Position numbers and translations under genes: made by a program
NCBI GenBank assembly: GCA_023141075.1
Contig: JAGLKL010000101.1
Span: 1 to 5,376 of the forward strand
Direction of reading: 5' to 3'
Length of the DNA: 5,376 nucleotides
Origin: Alphaproteobacteria bacterium
GTDB lineage: Bacteria; Pseudomonadota; Alphaproteobacteria; Micavibrionales; Micavibrionaceae
Shown: positions 1-5,376 of the stretch, piece after piece
Layout: every line of letters begins with the position of its first letter
Position numbering within the stretch: the first letter of the stretch is position 1
The notes under the pieces: generated by a model
What the model was told of the DNA's origin: nothing
The model's input: only the letters and a program-made list of their open reading frames with translations
The model's database searches: none

Positions 1-1587
1 CAGGATCGCATAGAACTGAAAAATGCTGCAAAGGCTTTCAAGGAATTGGAATTGCGTCATTCCTCTAACAATGACGGGGAGGACATACCTATACCTGTAC
101 CTGTCGAGGAAACAGACTATAAACTGAGTAATGGCGACGTGGTGATTGCGGCTATTACAAGCTGTACAAACACCTCCAATCCTTCGGTCATGGTCGCAGC
201 AGGGCTGCTTGCCCGCAAGGCTCGCTCTCACGGCTTGACCGTAAAGCCATGGGTGAAAACCTCACTTGCGCCCGGCTCGAAAGTCGTTACCGAGTATCTG
301 ACAAAAGCGGGCTTACAGGAAGATCTCGACGCACTGGGCTTTAATGTGGTGGGCTATGGTTGCACGACTTGTACCGGCAATTCCGGCCCTCTGCCTGAAT
401 CCATCGCCGATGCTGTGGAAAAGGGTAACCTCAATGTGGCCTCCGTCCTTTCAGGCAACCGCAACTTTGAAGGAAGCATAAATCCGCATGTTAGCTCCAA
501 TTATCTGGCCAGCCCACCTCTGGTCGTGGCCTATGCAATAGCAGGCTCCATGCGGATCGACATTACAAGCGAACCTTTAGGCAAGGATGAAAAAGGGAGA
601 GATATTTATCTTGAGGACATCTGGCCGAGCGCAGCGGAAATCGCCGGTACAATCGCAGAGAGCCTCACCACCGACATGTTTACAGAGTGCTATGCTGATT
701 TATTCAAAGGCCCCTCTGCTTGGCGTGCGATTGGCACATCAGAAAAAGTTGCCGACGAAAAAGCCGCCGAAAAAGTCAAAAACAACGATATTTATCACTG
801 GCAGGAAGGATCGACCTATGTGCGAAAACCGCCATTCTTCGCCGGGATGATTAAAAACATTCCCCCTATGAAAGATATTAATAATGCCTATGCTTTGGTG
901 ATTTTGGGAGAATCCGTGACTGCGAACCATATTTCTCCATCCGGGGCGATAAAGCAGGACTCACCGGCAGGAGAATATCTTATCGCCCGTCAGATAGAGC
1001 CGCTGAACTTTAACTCATACGGCTCGCGCAGGGGAAACGATCAGGTCATGATCCGTGGAACCTTCGCCGATACCGGCCTGCGCAATGAAATGCTCGCCGA
1101 TACGGAAGGGGGCTATACCAAGCACATCCCAAGCGGAGAGGAAATGAGCATATATGACGCAGCCATGCGCTATCAGGCAGATGAACAGCCTTTAGTTGTT
1201 ATAGCAGGCGCACAATACGGCACAGGATCATCACGCGATTGGGCCGCAAAAGGAACGCGGCTATTAGGCGTTCGTGCTGTTATCGCTGAGAGCTTTGAGA
1301 GAATCCACCGCTCCAATCTGATCAGAATGGGCGTTCTTCCCTTACAGTTTACAGATAATGTTAACCGAAAAACCCTTGGTTTATGCGGAGATGAGAACTA
1401 TACCATTACAGGCATCGCCGATACCCTTTCCCTCGGCAAGGAACTGACTTTAACTATTAATTATGCGGATGGAAGCGAGAGGAACGTTAACCTCCTTTGC
1501 CGCATCGACACATCTAATGAGCTGGAATATTATCGCCATGGTGGTATTTTGCATTATGTATTGCGACAATTAATAAGCTCAAAATAA
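1..1587 (+). CDS. acnA: Aconitate hydratase, AcnA/IRP1 type (5'-truncated by window edge), with substituted active-site residues
   Basis: This is the C-terminal 528 codons of an aconitase-family protein. The frame is open from base 1, so the start lies upstream; against E. coli AcnA (891 aa) about 380 residues are missing. Aconitase interconverts citrate and isocitrate through a 4Fe-4S cluster in the cytosol. The cluster cysteines are present: SCTNTSNPS (Cys codon 163-165) and GYGCTTCTGNSGP (Cys codons 361-363 and 370-372), spaced 66 and 3 residues apart as in AcnA. NRNF (from 457), YGSRRGND (from 1018) and GSSRDW (Arg codon 1234-1236) are also kept, as is the C-terminal swivel domain ending in GGILHYVLR. 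Two positions normally invariant are changed. NFEGR reads NFEGS (Ser at 475-477), and TTDHIS reads TANHIS (Asn at 925-927). The SYGSRRGN signature argues against AcnD, AcnB and LeuC. The family call is very secure; whether the enzyme is a working aconitase or a paralogue with another substrate is open. It converges on the downstream deacetylase gene with overlapping ends. Confidence 0.95.
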   Translation, partial: QDRIELKNAAKAFKELELRHSSNNDGEDIPIPVPVEETDYKLSNGDVVIAAITSCTNTSNPSVMVAAGLLARKARSHGLTVKPWVKTSLAPGSKVVTEYLTKAGLQEDLDALGFNVVGYGCTTCTGNSGPLPESIADAVEKGNLNVASVLSGNRNFEGSINPHVSSNYLASPPLVVAYAIAGSMRIDITSEPLGKDEKGRDIYLEDIWPSAAEIAGTIAESLTTDMFTECYADLFKGPSAWRAIGTSEKVADEKAAEKVKNNDIYHWQEGSTYVRKPPFFAGMIKNIPPMKDINNAYALVILGESVTANHISPSGAIKQDSPAGEYLIARQIEPLNFNSYGSRRGNDQVMIRGTFADTGLRNEMLADTEGGYTKHIPSGEEMSIYDAAMRYQADEQPLVVIAGAQYGTGSSRDWAAKGTRLLGVRAVIAESFERIHRSNLIRMGVLPLQFTDNVNRKTLGLCGDENYTITGIADTLSLGKELTLTINYADGSERNVNLLCRIDTSNELEYYRHGGILHYVLRQLISSK

Positions 1588-2640
1588 ATCGAATTTATCT
1601 CTTAAATTCAGAATACTTTGCGCGATTATATGAGCATTTGATTGTTGATATCCCCCGCCAAGTAACATCACAATAGGGATTTGTTTTTCTATTGCTAGGC
1701 GGAATACCATTTCATCCCGTTTTATAATACCTTCCGGTGATATTGCCAGAGCACCTAATGGATCACCATCGAGAATATCTGTTCCTGCAATGTAGATAAT
1801 CAAATCCGGTTGAAATTCATGAAAAGCTGTTGGAAGAGCTTTTTCCAGCCTTTCTAAAAAGATTTTATCTGATGAAAAAGCAAGAAGTTCAATCTTTATA
1901 TCTATGCTTGATTTTGCCACTATGTCATGAGGGTAAATTTCCTTATTATAAGCGTCCAGAATATATGTGTTTTTATCCCCAATAAAGTCGAGTTCATGGC
2001 CATTACCCTGATGTGCATCAAGGTCAATGATCATGACATTATTCACTTTGCCGGCTTGTCGGAGATACCTAACAATCAGACCAATATCAGCTAAAGCACA
2101 AAACCCTTCACCGTTCTTATAAGATGCATGATGATAACCACCGCCAAGGTTTATGGCCCATCCCTGTTCCATCGCGGCCATCGCGGCTAATAAGCTGCCA
2201 CCTGTTTGATAAAGCATTGGTTCCAGAACAATGTCTCGACTTAGTTTCGAAGGAAAGAAACGTAAGAAACCAAGTTCCGTAATACGGGCAAGCGTCCAAG
2301 AAGAGTTCAGGCTTTTCAGGTATTTTTTATCATGTGCTAAAGACAGCAAATGTTTATCAGGCTTTGCTGCTACAATGACACGCTCTTCAGAAAGATTGCT
2401 TTTTTGTAGCAATTCATGAAAAATGCGCTGGTATTTTTTAGTATCAAATGGGTGGAATTCTTCCAGTCCCCAAAATCTGATATTGTAGTAATCATGATAG
2501 ACTATGGGGGTTTTATCACTAAAAGATTGCGTTACATTCAGATAATCATTCGTGGGTTTTCCTGTGAGTTTTGCCGATATCAATAATGAGGATATTATGA
2601 TTAAAAAAAAAGTAAGGTAAATGTATTTGGTTTTTTTCAT
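1579..2640 (-). CDS. Class IV histone deacetylase-like (HDAC11-like) zinc deacetylase with N-terminal signal peptide or anchor
   Basis: Its sequence closely resembles HDAC11, the class IV branch of the zinc-dependent deacetylases, which remove acyl groups from lysines or small amines. Numbering from the chosen start (353 aa), family landmarks run in order: PIVYHDYYNIRFWGLEEFHPFD (split: PIVYHDYYN, then GLEEFHPFD), QTGGS, GGGYHH (His170-His171), DLDAHQGNGHE (Asp206, zinc ligands Asp208 and His210), GTDILDGDPLG (Asp288, third zinc ligand) and GGGY (Tyr331, transition-state tyrosine). All catalytic residues are present. The N-terminus is MKKTK followed by a hydrophobic stretch of about 16 residues and a possible signal peptidase site after ISA, which would place the enzyme in the periplasm or on the inner membrane. 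I chose the ATG at 2638-2640 because it gives this classic signal sequence; an in-frame ATG at 2683-2685 would add 15 residues. Neither has a clear Shine-Dalgarno. The gene is AT-rich compared with the aconitase and lies 72 nt downstream of the CheZ-like gene. The substrate cannot be told. Confidence 0.9.
   Translation of the reverse strand: MKKTKYIYLTFFLIIISSLLISAKLTGKPTNDYLNVTQSFSDKTPIVYHDYYNIRFWGLEEFHPFDTKKYQRIFHELLQKSNLSEERVIVAAKPDKHLLSLAHDKKYLKSLNSSWTLARITELGFLRFFPSKLSRDIVLEPMLYQTGGSLLAAMAAMEQGWAINLGGGYHHASYKNGEGFCALADIGLIVRYLRQAGKVNNVMIIDLDAHQGNGHELDFIGDKNTYILDAYNKEIYPHDIVAKSSIDIKIELLAFSSDKIFLERLEKALPTAFHEFQPDLIIYIAGTDILDGDPLGALAISPEGIIKRDEMVFRLAIEKQIPIVMLLGGGYQQSNAHIIAQSILNLRDKFDLF
1591..1609. 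terminator. Weak AT-rich hairpin at the convergent gene ends
   Basis: GAATTTA (1591-1597) and TAAATTC (1603-1609) form a perfect 7-bp stem with a 5-nt loop, 3 nt after the aconitase stop. Read on the minus strand it covers the last codons of the deacetylase and is followed by a T-rich stretch (GATTTATTTTGA). With only one GC pair the stem is weak, so a terminator role, perhaps mainly for the minus-strand transcript, is tentative. It is the only hairpin-like structure I found between these two convergent genes. Confidence 0.25.
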
Positions 2641-2712
2641 AGCAGAATTATTAATAATCAAACATTTTAGGAATCCTGTATTCATTATCGTTTTGAGAGG
2701 GCTACTTTATCT

Positions 2713-3351
2713 TTAGCTGCTACTTTTGTTCTCACCGGAGAACATATTGTCAATTTCACTTTGATCAGAGGCTTCGCGCACATGCTGTTCGACAATATTG
2801 TTATCAGTTTGCACTTGAATACCCAGACGATCGAACGCAGAACTTAGGCGTTCTTCAATAGAGTGTAGGTTATTTAAAGTATTACGAATGCGCTGTCCCG
2901 TAAGATCCTGAAAGGTACAGGCTATAAGGATTTCCTGTACGTCATTTTTAATTTTCTCACGCACTTCATTACGTGTTCCGGCATCCCCCCAGTTTTTCTC
3001 ATCACTGACATGTTCGGAAATCCGGTCAGCCGCATCTAATATATTATTGGCGGCGTTTTCGGTATCCTCAATCACGGTCTCAAGCTCAACCCCGGTATTA
3101 GCCGAGGTTCCACCATTTCGTCCACTATAGCCAATCGCCCCTAAAATCTCCAAAATCTCGGAAAAGCGCTGGACAATCCCGCTTTCAGCTATATCAAATT
3201 GCTGAGACGTTGCATTAATCTCCACCGAAATTTCATCAAACCGTCGAGCGATAAACCCCTCCAGAGTTTGAAGTTGTGAATTTACAGTATCAACCGTTTT
3301 ATATATATCTTCTTGTTCTTCAGTCAGTTTATTATTGAGGATATGTATCAT
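2713..3351 (-). CDS. cheZ: CheZ-like response-regulator phosphatase
   Basis: A 212-aa, mostly helical, hydrophilic protein. Residues 145-153 contain FQDLTGQ, the CheZ catalytic signature. Asp149 and Gln153 match E. coli CheZ Asp143 (Mg-bound phospho-CheY contact) and Gln147 (positions the attacking water), with the same spacing of four. The helix before it (about 88-115, TENAANNILDAADRI) corresponds to the first arm of the CheZ hairpin. The C-terminus DQSEIDNMF (196-204) resembles the CheY-binding tail of E. coli CheZ (SQDQVDDLL). The protein therefore likely dephosphorylates a CheY-type receiver in the cytoplasm. The N-terminal 70 residues look like extra coiled-coil or helical sequence and a glycine-rich linker follows (74-87). 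No chemotaxis or flagellar gene is in the window, so the partner is unknown; many alphaproteobacteria carry such CheZ-related proteins away from che operons. The ATG start is supported by an AAGGG ribosome binding site 8 nt upstream. Possibly co-transcribed with the deacetylase gene downstream. Confidence 0.85.
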   Translation of the reverse strand: MIHILNNKLTEEQEDIYKTVDTVNSQLQTLEGFIARRFDEISVEINATSQQFDIAESGIVQRFSEILEILGAIGYSGRNGGTSANTGVELETVIEDTENAANNILDAADRISEHVSDEKNWGDAGTRNEVREKIKNDVQEILIACTFQDLTGQRIRNTLNNLHSIEERLSSAFDRLGIQVQTDNNIVEQHVREASDQSEIDNMFSGENKSSS

Positions 3352-3359
3352 CTATGTAG

Positions 3360-3364
3360 CCCTT
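3360..3364 (-). promoter_or_regulatory. Ribosome binding site of the CheZ-like gene
   Basis: AAGGG on the minus strand, 8 nt before the ATG at 3349-3351. It is the clearest Shine-Dalgarno match in the window and fixes this start, which is also the only N-terminal Met in the frame. Confidence 0.6.
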
Positions 3365-3491
3365 ATTATTTGTATGTTTAGACCCTAATTCACAACAAAG
3401 GATTGTAACCAATTATCGGCTAATAAGATACTACCAACGTGATTACGCCATCTTTTAACTAGATATCGCTCACTCCATAGTATGTAACGGC

Positions 3492-3519
3492 TATATAATA
3501 AAGAAAATTCATCAGGCAA
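3492..3519 (-). promoter_or_regulatory. Weak sigma70-like promoter candidate for the CheZ-like gene
   Basis: The 180-bp gap 3352-3531 separates the DUF3137 gene from the CheZ-like gene, and both read leftward. It holds a TTGCCT (3514-3519), 16 nt spacer and TATATA (3492-3497) on the minus strand, each hexamer matching 4 of 6 consensus bases. Transcription would begin roughly 130 nt before the CheZ-like start. In AT-rich DNA such matches arise by chance, so this is only a candidate. I see no strong hairpin terminator and no small ORF of substance in the gap. Confidence 0.25.
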
Positions 3520-3531
3520 AATGTATTATTC

Positions 3532-4554
3532 TTAAGTGGAACTACTATAAAGATCAAAGACATCGACAACCTCAAGAAGCTGTTCAATTTCATTCTTTAC
3601 GCGCAGAGCCTGATCTTTGGTTGTCACCGGAACAAATAAGTCCGAAGCCTCAAACATGTCTTCATCATGTGGGATCATCATGAAGATGTAGCGCTTTTTA
3701 AACAACACGGCAGTAAGAGGGGATTTATCAAAGATATCACTAGCTTCGGCCAGCTCTTTCAAGAGCCGTTCATTGACAATACCAACAGCGGCTTCCGGCT
3801 CGGTCGAGTATATTGTAAACCTGTCCCATGCAGGGTCGGGAACCGGGACATTGACAGGGCTCATCGTTTTCCAGCGCGTAGAAGCATAAGCCTTCACCAT
3901 CTTATCATTGGCGGTGATGACCGTGTGCCCTTCAAAAATGTCCTCCGGTGCTTCCAAAAGCACAAACAAGCCTTGAAACACGGGGCCGTCTTTATGAATT
4001 TTCGAATAAAGCCGCGCTTCAGAAAAAATCACCTTCATGCCTTTATAGCGTCCCATAAAGCAATCTTCCGCATCATAACGATCATGCGCCGGTACAACGG
4101 CAAGCTTCTCGATCATTTTGGCGCTTACCCCGCGTGCCGGGTGAAAACTCAACCCGTTAAGCGCTTTGGCCATCTTGGGCATAAAGATGTTCTTATGTGC
4201 CAACGCATAGGATTTGATAGGTCTTGCCGCCCACACATTAAGAAAGATGGCCGGAACAAAGGAGGCAAATAGACACACAAAAGGAAAAACAATCTGCGCC
4301 TGTATCATGAAAAACCAGCCAAAGGCTGCGGATCCGACAACCACAAAAAAAATGGTCAAATTCATGGCCATCCAACTGCGCATGCGATGTTTTCGCATAT
4401 AATCGAGGCGCATAGCCTCTGATTCTTTGATTAAAGTCTTCAGTTTTTTAGTAAAGCGCTGCTCGTCAATACGGTCAACCTCACCAACATCGTTGAGGTC
4501 TGCATGCCGATTCTTTTCCTTAGCTTCGAATTCTCTTCTACCGCGTTTGCTCAT
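3532..4554 (-). CDS. DUF3137-family membrane protein
   Basis: A 340-aa protein. Residues 1-60 are highly charged (MSKRGRREFEAKEK onward) with a probable amphipathic helix. Two hydrophobic segments follow at about 63-83 (LTIFFVVVGSAAFGWFF) and 88-110, separated by a very short turn, so both termini should face the cytoplasm. The remainder (about 115-335) is a soluble domain whose pattern fits DUF3137: ALAHKN, LSFHPARG, a YDAEDCFMGRYKG motif followed by the strand KVIFSEARL, and FQGLFVLLEAP. Its function is not established in the family, and I do not propose one. The ATG start gives a sensible basic N-terminus but has no recognisable Shine-Dalgarno just upstream. Composition is GC-rich compared with the genes on either side. 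A promoter candidate lies in the 95-bp gap upstream, so the gene may be transcribed independently of the next gene. Confidence 0.75.
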   Translation of the reverse strand: MSKRGRREFEAKEKNRHADLNDVGEVDRIDEQRFTKKLKTLIKESEAMRLDYMRKHRMRSWMAMNLTIFFVVVGSAAFGWFFMIQAQIVFPFVCLFASFVPAIFLNVWAARPIKSYALAHKNIFMPKMAKALNGLSFHPARGVSAKMIEKLAVVPAHDRYDAEDCFMGRYKGMKVIFSEARLYSKIHKDGPVFQGLFVLLEAPEDIFEGHTVITANDKMVKAYASTRWKTMSPVNVPVPDPAWDRFTIYSTEPEAAVGIVNERLLKELAEASDIFDKSPLTAVLFKKRYIFMMIPHDEDMFEASDLFVPVTTKDQALRVKNEIEQLLEVVDVFDLYSSST

Positions 4555-4568
4555 AAGGTTATTTTAAG

Positions 4569-4586
4569 CATGTGCACGCGCATATG
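4569..4586. repeat. Imperfect 18-bp palindrome upstream of the DUF3137 gene
   Basis: CATGTGCAC followed directly by GCGCATATG. The two 9-bp halves are inverted copies with two mismatches. It starts 15 bp upstream of the DUF3137 ATG and lies downstream of the candidate -10 at 4614-4619, so it would fall in the 5' untranslated region. It could be an operator for a dimeric regulator or merely a chance purine-pyrimidine alternation. Confidence 0.3.
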
Positions 4587-4613
4587 GCAAGGGTTTCGGA
4601 TGTATCTTACAAA

Positions 4614-4641
4614 ATTATCCCTTCTGCATTTTACCTTGCAA
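4614..4641 (-). promoter_or_regulatory. Candidate sigma70-like promoter of the DUF3137 gene
   Basis: On the minus strand TTGCAA (4636-4641), 16-nt spacer, GATAAT (4614-4619). The -10 matches 5 of 6 consensus bases and the -35 matches 4 of 6. It sits in the 95-bp gap before the DUF3137 gene and would give a leader of about 50 nt. It is the best promoter match I found, but it is judged by eye only. Confidence 0.35.
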
Positions 4642-4649
4642 CAGACCTA

Positions 4650-5363
4650 TTACGTACATTCGCATCCGATTGTATAGGGAGTATATTCCTCCTCCTCGGT
4701 CGTAGAGGGAATATTATCGTCTCCTTCGGTTGCAGGGGCAGCAGCATTATCAGCTTTGATTATCTCTTTTGCGTGTCTCTGAAAGGCATTTACTCCATAT
4801 AAATTTCCAAAAACAACGTTTATAAGATCATCTATCCATTCTTTTTTAGTGAATTCAGCTGTAACCATTTTATCGTCTTTTAAGTGTGGTATGGTACGTC
4901 GAACTGCAATTACTACATCATCTGGTGTAGCTTCCGGAGGCCTCTCTATTGTTGTACCAGGTTCAAAAAAATCATATCCTCTGGTTAAAGATGCTACATC
5001 AACATAGCGTGTTTCCAGAATAAACTTATAATAATCAGAAGATGATTTTTCATTAGAAGATGATTCTTTATGCGGACCGGCTTTGAGGGTCAAATAAAAA
5101 CCCAGTGGTGGGTTACCAAAGAACCCCAATCCTCCTACTTTCAAGTCGAACGTAACGGAATATTGCCCGTTTCGTTTATCATCTCTTTTTCCGATCTTAG
5201 GTTTTTTACCGGTTAACTGTTCAATTCTTTCTGCGATCTTGGTGAGTTGAGTCTCCCAGTCTTTCCGTTCCTGAAGTGCTCTTGCAAATCTTCCTTGTTC
5301 ATCGGAATCTTCAGTTTTTCCAGTAGAAATCTGATCGTTCATTTTCTTAACAAAACCGACCAT
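4650..5363 (-). CDS. Hypothetical protein, unrecognised, possibly incomplete at its 5' end
   Basis: A 237-aa hydrophilic protein I do not recognise. Residues 25-60 are charged and helix-prone (ALQERKDWETQL, KIAERIEQLTGKKP), which may form a short coiled coil. Residues 65-125 look like beta strands (GQYSVTFDLKVGGLGFF, GFYLTLKAG), interrupted by a serine-rich insertion SSSNEKSSSD around 100-110. A PPEATPDDV loop and helices follow. The tail after about 205 is acidic and low in complexity (EGDDNIPSTTEEEE), ending in GCECT. No signal peptide or membrane segment is visible. The frame remains open upstream of the ATG at 5361-5363 to the window edge, and no Shine-Dalgarno is seen there, so the true start may be outside the window; a second ATG at 5340-5342 is also possible. 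It is AT-rich compared with the DUF3137 gene. The length and uninterrupted frame support a real gene. Confidence 0.6.
   Translation of the reverse strand: MVGFVKKMNDQISTGKTEDSDEQGRFARALQERKDWETQLTKIAERIEQLTGKKPKIGKRDDKRNGQYSVTFDLKVGGLGFFGNPPLGFYLTLKAGPHKESSSNEKSSSDYYKFILETRYVDVASLTRGYDFFEPGTTIERPPEATPDDVVIAVRRTIPHLKDDKMVTAEFTKKEWIDDLINVVFGNLYGVNAFQRHAKEIIKADNAAAPATEGDDNIPSTTEEEEYTPYTIGCECT
5037..5065. repeat. In-frame direct repeat inside the hypothetical gene
   Basis: AGAAGATGATT occurs at 5037-5047 and 5055-5065, offset 18 bp (six codons). On the minus strand this gives the paired peptides SSSNEK and SSSDYY. It looks like a small in-frame duplication that made a serine-rich loop. Confidence 0.5.
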
Positions 5364-5376
5364 CCCAGCGTCAAAA

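Noticed and set aside
739..930. A 63-codon minus-strand open frame inside the aconitase.
   Set aside because: The highly conserved aconitase reading frame explains this DNA; the shadow peptide has no recognisable features.
1..1587. Assignment as 2-methylisocitrate dehydratase AcnD, AcnB or LeuC.
   Set aside because: The SYGSRRGN, VMIRGTF and GSSRDWAAKG signatures and the cysteine spacing are those of the AcnA/IRP1 class.
2231..2419. A 62-codon plus-strand open frame antisense to the deacetylase.
   Set aside because: It lies across conserved deacetylase sequence and has no ribosome binding site or family resemblance that I can see.
1579..2640. Assignment as acetoin utilization protein AcuC or acetylpolyamine amidohydrolase.
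   Set aside because: The GLEEFHPFD, AINLGGGYHH, DLDAHQGNGHE and TDILDGDPLG stretches follow the class IV HDAC11 pattern rather than those subfamilies.
3352..3531. A possible small RNA, tRNA or repeat array in the 180-bp gap.
   Set aside because: No cloverleaf, no regularly spaced repeats and no strong stem-loop were found; only short AT-rich inverted matches of about 4 bp.
3667..4272. A 201-codon plus-strand open frame.
   Set aside because: It is antisense to the DUF3137 gene, rich in His, Arg and Phe as expected for a shadow frame, and shows no domain pattern.
4572..4802. A 76-codon plus-strand frame over the gap and the end of the hypothetical gene.
   Set aside because: Mostly antisense to the longer minus-strand gene; its Cys, Ser and Phe-rich composition is typical of non-coding translation.

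Overview
The window looks like a chromosomal segment of an alphaproteobacterium of moderate to low GC. The main pointers are a CheZ-type phosphatase with the FQDLTGQ motif and a DUF3137 membrane protein next to a bacterial AcnA-type aconitase. This lineage call is inferred from protein style; no rRNA or other marker gene is present. Base composition is uneven. By hand count, bases 361-420 (aconitase) have 35 G+C of 60 and 4081-4140 (DUF3137 gene) 36 of 60, but 1861-1920 (deacetylase) has 18 of 60 and 5041-5100 (last gene) 21 of 60.

Layout: bases 1-1587 on the plus strand are the C-terminal 528 codons of an AcnA/IRP1-type aconitase whose start lies outside the window. It keeps all three iron-sulfur cysteines but differs from canonical aconitases at two normally invariant active-site positions. 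Everything else is on the minus strand. A class IV (HDAC11-like) zinc deacetylase with an apparent signal peptide or membrane anchor (1579-2640) converges on the aconitase, and the two coding regions overlap by 9 bp at their ends. Upstream of it is a CheZ-like phosphatase (2713-3351), possibly co-transcribed with the deacetylase. A 180-bp gap with a weak promoter candidate follows. Then comes a two-TM DUF3137 protein (3532-4554), a 95-bp gap with a better promoter candidate and an imperfect palindrome, and an unrecognised hydrophilic protein (4650-5363) whose frame stays open to the window edge.

The genes do not form an obvious single pathway. The aconitase belongs to the TCA cycle or is a diverged paralogue, and the CheZ-like protein is an orphan signalling phosphatase with no CheY, receptor or flagellar gene in view. 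The deacetylase is a metal-dependent deacylase of unknown substrate. I see no mobile element, CRISPR array, tRNA or rRNA. The points most worth a second look are the altered aconitase active site and the apparently exported HDAC11-like enzyme.
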